This document shows positions 1 to 7,656 of a stretch of DNA of 19,452 nt, piece after piece; position 1 is the first letter of the stretch, and every line of letters starts with the position of its first letter. The notes below the pieces were generated by a model. The model saw only the letters and a list, made by a program, of their open reading frames with translations, was not told the DNA's origin and made no database searches. Source of the stretch: Nanosynbacter sp. (lineage in GTDB: Bacteria > Patescibacteriota > Saccharimonadia > Saccharimonadales > Saccharimonadaceae); the NCBI GenBank assembly GCA_029975625.1, contig JARKOR010000186.1, forward strand, positions 1 to 19,452. The letters are read 5' to 3'. The position numbers and the translations under genes were made by a program.

Positions 1-104
1 GACTAGATAACTCCACCACTATAGGCTTGCATCAAATGATATAAGTGTCCAAAACCATTTAGAAAACAAGTTAGGCAAAATGATTTCTCGGCTGCTGAAA
101 TTGA

Positions 105-133
105 GGAGATGGCGATTCCCGCCACCTCCACCA
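105..133 (+). other. 3'-end remnant of a tmRNA/tRNA gene, att-like site
   Basis: Positions 113-122 (CGATTCCCGC) read as the end of a T-loop plus the 3' strand of a T-stem. They are followed by a 7-nt acceptor strand CACCTCC (123-129), a discriminator A and an encoded CCA (131-133). This is how bacterial tmRNA genes (ssrA), and some tRNAs, end. Nothing upstream supplies the rest of the RNA, so it is only a 3' remnant, as left by integrases that use ssrA or tRNA 3' ends. An alternative reading is a plain stem-loop: 105-114 pairs with 120-129 with one mismatch around the loop ATTCC. No integrase gene is in the window. ssrA identity is likely but not proven. Confidence 0.5.
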
Positions 134-147
134 TTTAAAAAAGACAG

Positions 148-192
148 ACCCGTCCACTAACCGCGTCCGGTTATTGGACGGGTTTTGTTTTT
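148..192. terminator. Strong intrinsic terminator hairpin, probably bidirectional
   Basis: A 9-bp stem (148-156 ACCCGTCCA with 175-183 TGGACGGGT) continues, after one C/T mismatch, into a 6-bp stem (TAACCG/CGGTTA) closed by the tetraloop CGTC. A T-rich tract (183-192) follows on the plus strand. On the minus strand the hairpin is followed by CTGTCTTTTTT, so it can also end transcripts of the 248-436 gene. It lies 15 nt after the CCA of the RNA remnant, where an ssrA or tRNA gene would have its own terminator. The form is bacterial. Confidence 0.85.
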
Positions 193-247
193 CTGCGTAT
201 TGTCAGCGATTTACGTCGATTTTAAGGTGCCGGCGTTGCCGCCCCGA

Positions 248-436
248 TCACTCCCTTTTCGGGAAGCTTGTCATATCCCGCTTCTCTTTCGCCTCGAAAT
301 TCTCCGCATTCTTACCCTCATTCTCCGGACCTCGTCCGGTTTCCTGCATTTTTTCCTGCAACCTCTGTTCGGCGATTTCGTCGGCAAACTGGTTGATACT
401 CTTCATGATTCCGTCAAACAGGTCGTTGATGTCCAT
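248..436 (-). CDS. Small hypothetical protein, 62 aa
   Basis: A short minus-strand gene starts at ATG 436 and stops at TGA 248. A clear Shine-Dalgarno GAGGAG lies 8 nt before the start, which is the main reason to accept it. The product has an amphipathic, probably helical N-terminal half (residues 1-32), then a very charged tail rich in Glu, Lys and Asn. No membrane segment, signal peptide or known motif is visible. It is divergent from the restriction operon, shares its upstream region with it, and runs toward the hairpin at 148-192. I do not recognise the family. A small regulatory or antirestriction-like role is possible, but nothing in the sequence shows it. Confidence 0.55.
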   Translation of the reverse strand: MDINDLFDGIMKSINQFADEIAEQRLQEKMQETGRGPENEGKNAENFEAKEKRDMTSFPKRE

Positions 437-475
437 GGTCGGTCGCTCCTCGTTGTGAATTCTGATTGCTTCCCC

Positions 476-580
476 GCTTACTTACCGGAGAGACGGAGAA
501 AGTGTCGGGCATCGGCTGAATTTTTTGCGTGCTGGCCTTCTGAGGGCTTACTTACCGGGTGGCGGCGGGATGTGTCGGCG
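476..580. repeat. Pair of ~35-bp imperfect direct repeats, 70-bp period
   Basis: The 13-mer GCTTACTTACCGG occurs at 476-488 and again at 546-558. GTGTCGG occurs at 502-508 and 572-578 with exactly the same 70-bp offset, so the repeat unit is about 35 bp with a diverged middle. Both copies lie in the divergent region between the minus-strand 62-aa gene and the XRE regulator, where operator repeats would be expected. A tandem duplication is the other simple explanation. Confidence 0.6.
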
Positions 581-636
581 GGAATTTCAAATTGCCGTGT
601 CGCAGAGAGATTTCCGTAAGGATTTCAAGGTCGCGC

Positions 637-668
637 TTGACATTTGCGGCCCCATGGATGATATATCA
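637..668 (+). promoter_or_regulatory. Candidate sigma70-type promoter with palindromic operator
   Basis: A perfect bacterial -35 hexamer TTGACA (637-642) is followed 19 nt later by TATATC (662-667), a weak -10 at the long end of the allowed spacing. The -10 lies inside a perfect 10-bp palindrome, TGATATATCA (659-668), which could be the autoregulatory site of the XRE protein encoded just downstream. The promoter would give a leader of about 60 nt before the TTG start at 735. The bacterial style matches the bacterial style of the operon; use by an archaeal host is doubtful. Confidence 0.35.
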
Positions 669-734
669 AGTGATAAATCGGGCGTTATGAATGGTGCGCC
701 AGTACATCACATAGATTCAGCAAGGAGAAATCCA

Positions 735-968
735 TTGGACGAGCAACACAGCATGGCGAGGCTGGTCCGTGATCTTCGGGAACTTACCGGTCTGACTCAG
801 GAAAAGTTCGCAGCCAAGCTCGGGGTGACCTTTCCCACGATCAACCGCTGGGAGAACGACCGTGCCAAGCCGTCGCCGCTGGCGCTGGAGAAGATCGAGA
901 GCCTGCTGCGCAGCCTGGGGGACAAGGGCGAGACCCTGCATAAAGCGTATTTTGGGAAGGAAGCCTAA
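735..968 (+). CDS. XRE-family HTH regulator of the type I R-M operon
   Basis: A 77-aa DNA-binding protein with a Cro/C1-type helix-turn-helix: the LTGLTQEKFAAKLGVTF and INRWENDRAKPSP stretches are the two recognition-region signatures. Small XRE proteins of this kind often precede hsdM and probably control its expression. I chose TTG at 735 because AAGGAG (722-727) lies 7 nt before it. The next possibility is ATG 753, which would still keep the whole HTH domain. The frame is open upstream to 525, but that extension is low-complexity, lacks an RBS and would cover the promoter region. The stop is 2 nt before the hsdM ATG, so the two are co-transcribed. Confidence 0.85.
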   Translation: MDEQHSMARLVRDLRELTGLTQEKFAAKLGVTFPTINRWENDRAKPSPLALEKIESLLRSLGDKGETLHKAYFGKEA

Positions 969-970
969 GC

Positions 971-3085
971 ATGGCCCAGCTTGAACACATCGAAGCCATT
1001 GAAAAGCGGCTCTGGAGCGCGGCGGACACCCTGCGGGCCAATTCCAACTACGCCAGCAACGAATATTTCCTGCCGGTCATGGGCCTGGTCTTCCTGCGCC
1101 ATGCCTACAGCCGCTTTCTCGGCGTCAAGGATGCCATCGAAGCGGGCCTGCCCACCCGAGGCGGCAAGACCCGGCCGCTGACCAAGGAGGATTTCTCGCA
1201 GAAAAGCGCCATCTTCCTGCAGCCCAAGGCCCAGTTCGACACCCTGGTGGCTCTGCCCGACAGCGCCGACCGCGCCAAGGCGATCATCGACGCCATGGAG
1301 TCCATCGAGGCCGACTACGAGAACCTGCGCGGCGTGCTGCCCAAGAGCGAATATCAGGAGCTTGACAACGCGGTGCTCGGTCAACTGCTGCGCACCCTCA
1401 ACCCCGAGGAGCTCAAGCGGGTCTCCGGCGATGTGTTCGGCCGCATCTACGAATACTTCCTGACCCAGTTCGCCGACCAGAAGGCCCACGACGGCGGCGA
1501 GTTCTTCACCCCGGTGACGCTGGTCTCGCTGATCGCCAACGTGATCGAACCGGCGGGCGGCACGGTGCTCGACCCGGCCTGCGGTTCCGGTGGCATGTTC
1601 GTGCAGAGCGCCCGGGTGGTGGAGCGGCGGCATGAAAACCCCACCGAGAAGCTCACCTTCTACGGCCTGGAAAAAAACGCCACCACCATCCGCCTGGCCA
1701 AGATGAACCTGGCGGTGCATGGTCTCGAAGGCGACATCCAGAAATCGATCACCTACTACGAAGACCCGCACGAACTGCTGCGCAAGGCCGACTTCGTCAT
1801 GGCCAATCCGCCCTTCAACGTCGACGAGATAGACGCCGACAAGGTCAAGAGCGATCCACGCCTGCCTTTCGGCCTGCCCGGCGTCAACAAGAAGGGCAAG
1901 GTCAGCAACGGCAACTATGTCTGGATCAGCTACTTCTACAGCTACCTGAATGAAAAGGGCCGGGCCGGGTTCGTCATGTCCTCCCAGGCCTCCAGCGCCG
2001 GGCGCGACGAGGCCAAGGTGCGGCAAAAGCTGGTGGAGACCGGCGACGTGGATGTCATGGTCGCCATACGCTCCAACTTCTTCTACACCCGCACTGTCCC
2101 CTGCGAGCTCTGGTTCCTCAATCGCGCCAAGCCGCAAGCGCACCGCGACAAGGTGCTGATGATCGACGCCCGCAATATCTACCGCAAGGTGACGCGCAAG
2201 ATTTTCGATTTTTCCCCCGAGCAGGAGCAGAACCTGCTGGCCATCGTCTGGCTCTACCGGGGCGAGACCGGGCGCTATCTGGAGCTGGTCGCGGGCTACT
2301 GCCAGCGCATGCTGGCCGAGGGCGCGGCCTGCTTCACCATGAAAGACGACGAAGGTGAAGAGGTCGAACCGCTGCCGGATTTCATCGCTGCGCTGGCGAC
2401 CCTGCGCAGCAGTATTGAACCCTTTCTCAAGACCCTGGCCAAGGACGCGCCCCACACTGAACCGCTCAAGGAACTGGATGACGCCATCCCGCTGTTCAAG
2501 GCGGACGTGGAGACGTTCCAGAAGACCGTCAGCGAGCAGCAGGCGTCATGGGGAACCCAGAAAACGACCAACGGCGAACTCAAGAAGGCCGTGGACCGTC
2601 TCGCCACCCTGGCTGAGACCAGCCGTGACCTGGTCAAGCAGACCGACCTGCTCTACAAGCTCGCCTGCCGCCTGATCGAAACCTGCGAGAACGAATGCGA
2701 CGCACGCGACAGCGACGCCTGGGCCGGTCGCGACATCACCCGCGCCCGCAAGGCCGCAGATGAGGCCCGCGCCCTGGCTGTGGAGCAGCTCAAGCAGGTG
2801 CGCTACTTCTGGAAGCAGGCCCACTGGCTCACCGAACGCTTCCCCGAAGCAAAACTGCGCGACGTGGAAGGGCTGGTCAAGCTGGTGGACCGGGCCGAGA
2901 TCGCGGCCAACGACTGGAGCCTCACTCCTGGCCGCTACGTGGGTGTCGCACCAGAGGAGGTGGACGAGGATTTCGATTTCGAGGAGGCCCTGCGCGAGAT
3001 CCATGTGGAGTTGGAGGACCTGAGCGCCGAGGCGGTGCAACTGGCCGCGACGATCAAGAGGAATTTTGAGGAGCTGGGGGTATGA
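971..3085 (+). CDS. hsdM: Type I restriction-modification methyltransferase subunit HsdM
   Basis: N6-adenine DNA methyltransferase subunit, 704 aa. The N-terminal helical HsdM domain (about 1-160) is followed by the Rossmann methylase. AdoMet motif I DPACGSGG is at residues 201-208 and catalytic motif IV NPPF at 279-282. It acts with HsdS to methylate the bipartite target and forms the core of the restriction complex with HsdR. It is about 175 residues longer than E. coli HsdM. The extra C-terminal part (from about 420) is helical and charged and may contact DNA or partners. The start ATG 971 has GGAAGGAAG upstream. It overlaps hsdS by ATGA at 3082-3085. The gene is GC-rich (60% over 1801-1860), unlike the AT-rich genes after it. 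Confidence 0.95.
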   Translation: MAQLEHIEAIEKRLWSAADTLRANSNYASNEYFLPVMGLVFLRHAYSRFLGVKDAIEAGLPTRGGKTRPLTKEDFSQKSAIFLQPKAQFDTLVALPDSADRAKAIIDAMESIEADYENLRGVLPKSEYQELDNAVLGQLLRTLNPEELKRVSGDVFGRIYEYFLTQFADQKAHDGGEFFTPVTLVSLIANVIEPAGGTVLDPACGSGGMFVQSARVVERRHENPTEKLTFYGLEKNATTIRLAKMNLAVHGLEGDIQKSITYYEDPHELLRKADFVMANPPFNVDEIDADKVKSDPRLPFGLPGVNKKGKVSNGNYVWISYFYSYLNEKGRAGFVMSSQASSAGRDEAKVRQKLVETGDVDVMVAIRSNFFYTRTVPCELWFLNRAKPQAHRDKVLMIDARNIYRKVTRKIFDFSPEQEQNLLAIVWLYRGETGRYLELVAGYCQRMLAEGAACFTMKDDEGEEVEPLPDFIAALATLRSSIEPFLKTLAKDAPHTEPLKELDDAIPLFKADVETFQKTVSEQQASWGTQKTTNGELKKAVDRLATLAETSRDLVKQTDLLYKLACRLIETCENECDARDSDAWAGRDITRARKAADEARALAVEQLKQVRYFWKQAHWLTERFPEAKLRDVEGLVKLVDRAEIAANDWSLTPGRYVGVAPEEVDEDFDFEEALREIHVELEDLSAEAVQLAATIKRNFEELGV

Positions 3086-4248
3086 GCACTTCTACGCTTA
3101 GCGAAATCGTCGAATCATGGGGTGGCTTGATTCAGACTGGTCCATTTGGCTCCCAGCTTCATCAGCATGACTATTCGGAACAAGGCATTCCAGTGGTGAT
3201 GCCAAAGGATATTCGCAATGGCCGAATTGACGAAAGCGGCATAGCCCGCATTCCAGAAGGCAAGGCCAGTCAGCTGTCACGCCATTTCCTGAAAGCCGGG
3301 TCCGTAGTTTTTCCACGGAGAGGCGAGATCAGCAAGTGCGCATACATCAACGAAGAGCAGGCTGGGTTCCTTTGTGGAACCGGGTGCATCAAAATTGAGC
3401 CGCCTGAGGAGAAACTACGTTCGAAGTTTCTTTTCTATTTTCTTGGGCTTCGTCAAAGCGTTGAATGGCTTGAGCGTAATGCCGTTGGCACAACAATGCT
3501 CAACCTCAACACAAAGATTCTTGGCGGGCTGAAGGTTCCTCTCTTTGCCCCTAAGAAGCAGGATGAAATCGTCGAAATCCTCTCCGCCTACGACGACCTG
3601 ATCGAGAACAACCGGCGGCGGATTCAGCTGCTGGAGCAGGCGGCGCGGTTGCTCTACAGGGAGTGGTTCGTGCACCTGCGCTTCCCGGGCCACGAGCATG
3701 TCAAGATCAAGGATGGGGTGCCGGAGGGGTGGAAGCGCGTGCAAGTCAAAGATGTTCTTGAGAAGCTGAATCGCCCTAAAAAGATAAAGCAATCCGAGTA
3801 TCTTCATCAGGGGCCAATTCCGTGCGTTGACCAATCAAGAGATTTCATAGGTGGGTATACCTACGATGAGGATGCGGTCATTGATATAGGTCGTTCTGTA
3901 ATTGTGTTTGGCGATCACACTCGCATTCTAAAGTATGTGGACTTTCCATTTGCCTGTGGTGCCGATGGAACACAACTGATAGTCTCGAATGATCCTGGAG
4001 TTTCGCAGGAGTTTCTGTATTTCGCATTGGATGCGATAGATCTAACAAATTATTTTTATGCAAGGCATTTCAAATTTTTAAAAGATCAATTTATTCCAAG
4101 GCCTAAAGATGTAATTATATCTCAATTTAGTGATGTAGTCCGTCCTACCTTGAATCAGATAAAATTGCTGAGCGCTCATTGCGAACGTCTTGCCAAAGCC
4201 CGCGACCTGCTATTGCCGCGCTTAATGAAAGGAGTGTTGGTTATATGA
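3082..4248 (+). CDS. hsdS: Type I restriction-modification specificity subunit HsdS
   Basis: DNA-recognition subunit, 388 aa, with the classical layout: target recognition domain 1 (about 1-155), central conserved helical region (about 160-205, with YDDLIENNRRRIQLLEQAAR and REWFVHLRF), target recognition domain 2 (about 217-345) and distal conserved region ending in ARDLLLPRLMKG. Each TRD reads one half of a split target; the half-site sequences cannot be read from here. Base composition follows the domains: the central spacer is 65% GC over 3601-3660, while TRD2 falls to 28% over 4081-4140, which suggests TRD exchange by recombination in the conserved regions. It is joined to hsdM and to the next gene by ATGA overlaps. 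Length is normal and no frameshift is seen. Confidence 0.94.
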   Translation: MSTSTLSEIVESWGGLIQTGPFGSQLHQHDYSEQGIPVVMPKDIRNGRIDESGIARIPEGKASQLSRHFLKAGSVVFPRRGEISKCAYINEEQAGFLCGTGCIKIEPPEEKLRSKFLFYFLGLRQSVEWLERNAVGTTMLNLNTKILGGLKVPLFAPKKQDEIVEILSAYDDLIENNRRRIQLLEQAARLLYREWFVHLRFPGHEHVKIKDGVPEGWKRVQVKDVLEKLNRPKKIKQSEYLHQGPIPCVDQSRDFIGGYTYDEDAVIDIGRSVIVFGDHTRILKYVDFPFACGADGTQLIVSNDPGVSQEFLYFALDAIDLTNYFYARHFKFLKDQFIPRPKDVIISQFSDVVRPTLNQIKLLSAHCERLAKARDLLLPRLMKGVLVI

Positions 4249-5318
4249 TCGGGACGATTCCAATTCCTGCGCCATCTGAGCCAGCTCCCGCTTCGGCATC
4301 AACGGTTCAGGGCGGTGCCCTGATACCTCATATAGAGCGCATTAGGCTCTTCAGCCCCGAGCAATGGGAGGACTTTGTCCTCGAGTGGGCTGACAGCCTT
4401 CGTTCTCAGTATTCAAACGTGGAGCGGTGTGGCGGAGCTGGCGACATGGGGCGGGATGTGATTGCTTTTCACAAGGATTATCCTTATCTCTGGGACAACT
4501 ATCAATGCAAGCACTATCGTGATCCACTCAGGCCAACGGATGTTTGGATCGAATTTGGCAAGCTTGTGTACTACACGATGAAAGGTGAATATAGCTGGCC
4601 ATCGTTATATTTCTTCGTTGCGCCTCGTGGGGTTGGCACCTCACTATCAAATCTTTTGAAGGATCCTCAAAAATTGCGCTCCGAGTTGAAAGCCAAATGG
4701 GATAAGCATTGCAGGGACAAGATCACCAAGGAATGCCCTGTCGCTCTCGATAGTACCCTCACTCAATATATAGACACGCTCGACTTTTCGATCTTTCGTG
4801 CGAAGCAGCCACTTCGTATGATAGACGAACATGCAGAAACTCGATGGCATGTGGTGCGTTTTGGCGGAGGTCTTCCAAACCGCCCGCCAATAGACGCACC
4901 ACCCGCGACTCTGGCAGAGAAAGAGTTGAGTTATGTGACAAAACTGCTTGAAGCATATGCAGATTACATAGGCAAAGATGTGGAGTCATACGAAGCGATT
5001 CCAAATCCCGACTTGAGGGATCATTTTTCTGAATCTCGCATCCAATTCTACAGTGCGGAATCATTGAGAGCATTTTCCCGTGATACCTTACCACCTGGCG
5101 AGTTTAAAAAACTTCAGGGTGAGTTTTACGGGGGAATTATGGATGAGATTCGTTCTGATCATCCTGATGGTTATCGAAGAGTTATTGCAGTTGTCAAGCT
5201 CGCTCGCCTCCTTCAGCTGAGCGCTCACGCCCTTATCGCTACGTTGACCCAATTGGATCGGGCGGGAATATGTCATCAACTCGCAAATGATAATGAGAAT
5301 GTGGGGTGGGTGAGATGA
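4245..5318 (+). CDS. ABC-3C system nuclease effector (Mrr-like REase plus CTD)
   Basis: A 357-aa protein, probably the effector of an ABC-three-component system. The N-terminal domain resembles a PD-(D/E)xK nuclease of the Mrr type: W41-E-D-F helix, GDMGRD with the putative metal Asp at 71, then a strand with Q87-C-K89 (the QxK motif). The C-terminal part (about 270-357), with FYSAESLRAFSRD and DRAGICHQLAN, resembles the C-terminal domain shared by ABC-3C effectors, which ties the nuclease to its partners. I chose ATG 4245: it has AAAGGAG (4228-4234) upstream and overlaps the hsdS stop as ATGA. A longer reading from 4179 lies wholly within hsdS. Family assignment is from memory of conserved motifs; nuclease activity is inferred. 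Confidence 0.8.
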   Translation: MIGTIPIPAPSEPAPASASTVQGGALIPHIERIRLFSPEQWEDFVLEWADSLRSQYSNVERCGGAGDMGRDVIAFHKDYPYLWDNYQCKHYRDPLRPTDVWIEFGKLVYYTMKGEYSWPSLYFFVAPRGVGTSLSNLLKDPQKLRSELKAKWDKHCRDKITKECPVALDSTLTQYIDTLDFSIFRAKQPLRMIDEHAETRWHVVRFGGGLPNRPPIDAPPATLAEKELSYVTKLLEAYADYIGKDVESYEAIPNPDLRDHFSESRIQFYSAESLRAFSRDTLPPGEFKKLQGEFYGGIMDEIRSDHPDGYRRVIAVVKLARLLQLSAHALIATLTQLDRAGICHQLANDNENVGWVR

Positions 5319-5818
5319 GCGAACTCCAATCGATTTGCCGTACGGAACCCTTCAACGGGCCGATAGAGATTGGCTTGCGTACATTGGTGATTTTAACAGA
5401 AGCATTCCCCGCTGCCTATTCATTGCAGCGTCTGGTTATCTCTGACTATTTGGTGGTTCATTCTGATGACGCCGATGGTCCGCAAGGGCTGCATCCTCAA
5501 ACTCCAAGAAGGAGTGGCGAGTTGTTGGTTCGGCGTGAATCATTACAGCGTGGACTTCTTCTTTATCAGAGCCGGGGCCTCATAGAACGTCGTTATGAGC
5601 CGGATGGAATAATGTTCGCAGCTACCGAAGCGTCTGCAGCATTCGTTGACGTTCTCGAGTCGCAATATGTGTCTGAGTTGCGTTCGCGGGCGGAGTGGCT
5701 CGTTTCTCGATTCAAGGCAATGACCGACAAGGAACTGGACGACTTTGTCGAGAAGCGACTCGGGATTTGGGGAGCTGAGTTTGAGTTTGAGTCTGTGCTC
5801 TGGGAGGATGTGCCTTGA
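5315..5818 (+). CDS. ABC-3C system middle component (winged-helix protein)
   Basis: A 167-aa protein lying between the nuclease and the ATPase, the usual position of the ABC-3C middle component. It reads as a winged-helix-like fold: helices around LRTLVILTEAFPAAYSLQRL, a segment RRESLQRGLLLYQSRGLIER typical of a recognition helix and wing, then a C-terminal helical tail ending in WGAEFEFESVLW. Such proteins are thought to bridge the ABC ATPase to the effector, perhaps also touching DNA. The start ATG 5315 overlaps the upstream stop as ATGA; the GTG at 5306 would add three residues and is less favoured. It ends in a TTGA overlap with the ATPase gene. I am fairly sure of the family, less so of its molecular action. 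Confidence 0.78.
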   Translation: MSELQSICRTEPFNGPIEIGLRTLVILTEAFPAAYSLQRLVISDYLVVHSDDADGPQGLHPQTPRRSGELLVRRESLQRGLLLYQSRGLIERRYEPDGIMFAATEASAAFVDVLESQYVSELRSRAEWLVSRFKAMTDKELDDFVEKRLGIWGAEFEFESVLWEDVP

Positions 5819-7656
5819 GAGACTATGGATTCAAACTTATCCAATTGTCATTGACTGGCCAGGGATTAAAGAAGGCTATGATCTCCTTCTCTGAAGGTCT
5901 AAACGTGATCTATGGACCATCAGACACCGGCAAGACCTTCATTGTCCAATGCATCGATTTCATCTTTGGCGGAAAGAATGCACCTAAGCCAATTCCAGAA
6001 GCTAATGGCTACGACAGTATTTCGCTTGTGATCTCCCCTTGGGCGTCTTCAGAAAAATTTAATTTGACGAGAAGTCTTAAGGGTGGAGAGGTTATGCTTT
6101 CCGCTGAAGGACTTCAGCCTCGAAAGCTTTCGAAAAGGCACAGCGACAAGAACGAGGATTCAATCTCGAGATTCCTTCTCCGCCTAACAGATTTAGATGG
6201 TAAACGGGTTCGTAAGAATAGTCGGGGTGAGACTGACTCACTTAGCTTTCGTGATCTTGCAAAGCTGATAGTAGTCGATGAAGAGGAGGTGATTGGGGAG
6301 AGGTCTCCATATCTTTCGGGTCAGGCAGTTAGCAGGACAAAAGAGCAGTCCGTGTTCAGGTTGCTCTTGATGGGCATTGATGATTCATCGATCATATCAA
6401 TTGAAGACCCAAAGATCTCCAAGGTCCGGAATACAGCTAAGATCGAGGTCATTCAACAACTTCTAGATGAAAGTTCCAAAGAGCTGGGTCAGATGGGACT
6501 TTGGCCTGATGAGAGTGCCGTAAAGCAGGGGATCGATGATATTGAGATGGAATTGGAACGGCTTAATGCAGAGCTCTCAGCTGAAAATGATGCAATAAAC
6601 GCTCTTGAAACAAAACGACGGTCGTTATGGGAAGATTATAAACGTGCCCAGTCGCAGCTAGCAGTTTTGTCTGAACTGCGCACTCGATTTGTCCTTCTTA
6701 GTGATCAGTACAAGTCTGATCTGGCAAGATTAGAGGCGATCTCTGAAGCTGGTTTTCGATTAGCTCAGATGCCGTTAGAGAGATGTCCTGTATGCGGAGC
6801 GCTGCCTGAGCATCACCGAAACGACCACATGAAAGACATTCCTCCTGATGAGCTGGCAATATCTTGTGAAAAGGAAGCATCGAAGATTCGAGGTCTCATA
6901 CAAGATCTTTCTGAGACGAGCAAAGGAAACGATTTTCAGATTGCAATTAATACTGAATTTGCCAAGAGAATTCATAAAGAGCTTATTGCAGCAGACAATA
7001 TCATTAAGAATGAACTTAAACCCCGATTCCAGGCTGTGGCCATGAAAATTCGCGAGCTAACTGATAAGCAGCCTGTATTTCTGCGAGCACTCTACCTTTA
7101 TGAATGTATCATGGACTTCAGTAAACTTATTGATTATCTAAAGAAAGAGAATTCACAGAAGCCTGCCAAGAATGCCTTTACAAGTCTTAGCGCATCAGAA
7201 ACTGAAGAATTCTGCAAAGAAGTTGAAGCGGTATTGCGTGAATGGAAGTATCCAGATCTAGATCGGGTTACTTTTAGCGAACATGATGATGATATCATAA
7301 TCTCAGGTCAGAGGCGCGCAAGTCATGGCAAGGGTGTAAGAGCAATTACGCATACTGCATTCAATTTGGGCCTCCTCCGGTTTTGTTTAAAACGATCAAT
7401 GCCGCATCCTGGATTACTTGTCGTGGACTCGCCGCTAGTAGTGTATCGGCAGGCAGATCCGGATTTCGATCCAAGAGATAAAGATTTCTCGCCAGATGTG
7501 AAGGATGCTTTTTACAGAAGTCTATCAACCGCTAAGGATATTCAAGTAATTATTTTCGAAAATGACAGTCCACCGGCAGATTTAATTGCAAATATCATTC
7601 ATTTCACGAAAACAGATGAAGGACGTTATGGATTCATTCCGAGGATTGTAATATGA
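5815..7656 (+). CDS. ABC-3C system ATPase, Rad50/SbcC-like with zinc-hook-type CPVC
   Basis: A 613-aa SMC/Rad50-type ABC ATPase. The N-terminal half-site has Walker A GPSDTGKT (34-41). A long charged helical stretch (about 205-310) leads to CPVC at 324-327, placed like the zinc hook at the tip of a Rad50 coiled coil. A second helical stretch returns to the C-terminal half-site, with a signature-like ASHGKG (502-507) and Walker B GLLVVDSPL (533-541). Walker B Asp538 is followed by Ser where most ABC ATPases have the catalytic Glu. It is likely the sensor that controls the nuclease. The start is TTG 5815, with GGGAGGAT just upstream and overlapping the previous stop (TTGA). The gene is AT-richer than hsdM. 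Confidence 0.85.
   Translation: MRDYGFKLIQLSLTGQGLKKAMISFSEGLNVIYGPSDTGKTFIVQCIDFIFGGKNAPKPIPEANGYDSISLVISPWASSEKFNLTRSLKGGEVMLSAEGLQPRKLSKRHSDKNEDSISRFLLRLTDLDGKRVRKNSRGETDSLSFRDLAKLIVVDEEEVIGERSPYLSGQAVSRTKEQSVFRLLLMGIDDSSIISIEDPKISKVRNTAKIEVIQQLLDESSKELGQMGLWPDESAVKQGIDDIEMELERLNAELSAENDAINALETKRRSLWEDYKRAQSQLAVLSELRTRFVLLSDQYKSDLARLEAISEAGFRLAQMPLERCPVCGALPEHHRNDHMKDIPPDELAISCEKEASKIRGLIQDLSETSKGNDFQIAINTEFAKRIHKELIAADNIIKNELKPRFQAVAMKIRELTDKQPVFLRALYLYECIMDFSKLIDYLKKENSQKPAKNAFTSLSASETEEFCKEVEAVLREWKYPDLDRVTFSEHDDDIIISGQRRASHGKGVRAITHTAFNLGLLRFCLKRSMPHPGLLVVDSPLVVYRQADPDFDPRDKDFSPDVKDAFYRSLSTAKDIQVIIFENDSPPADLIANIIHFTKTDEGRYGFIPRIVI

Noticed and set aside
1..133. Complete tmRNA or tRNA gene
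   Set aside because: Only the last 21 nt fit. No 5' acceptor strand, tag ORF, D-arm or anticodon arm is found upstream.
525..734. N-terminal extension of the XRE regulator
   Set aside because: The extension lacks an RBS, is low in complexity and covers the promoter-like TTGACA and the palindrome. AAGGAG points to TTG 735.
965..2455. 496-codon open frame on the minus strand
   Set aside because: It is antisense to hsdM. Its composition, with many His, Val and Gly, is the typical mirror of a GC-rich coding frame, and it has no recognisable motif.
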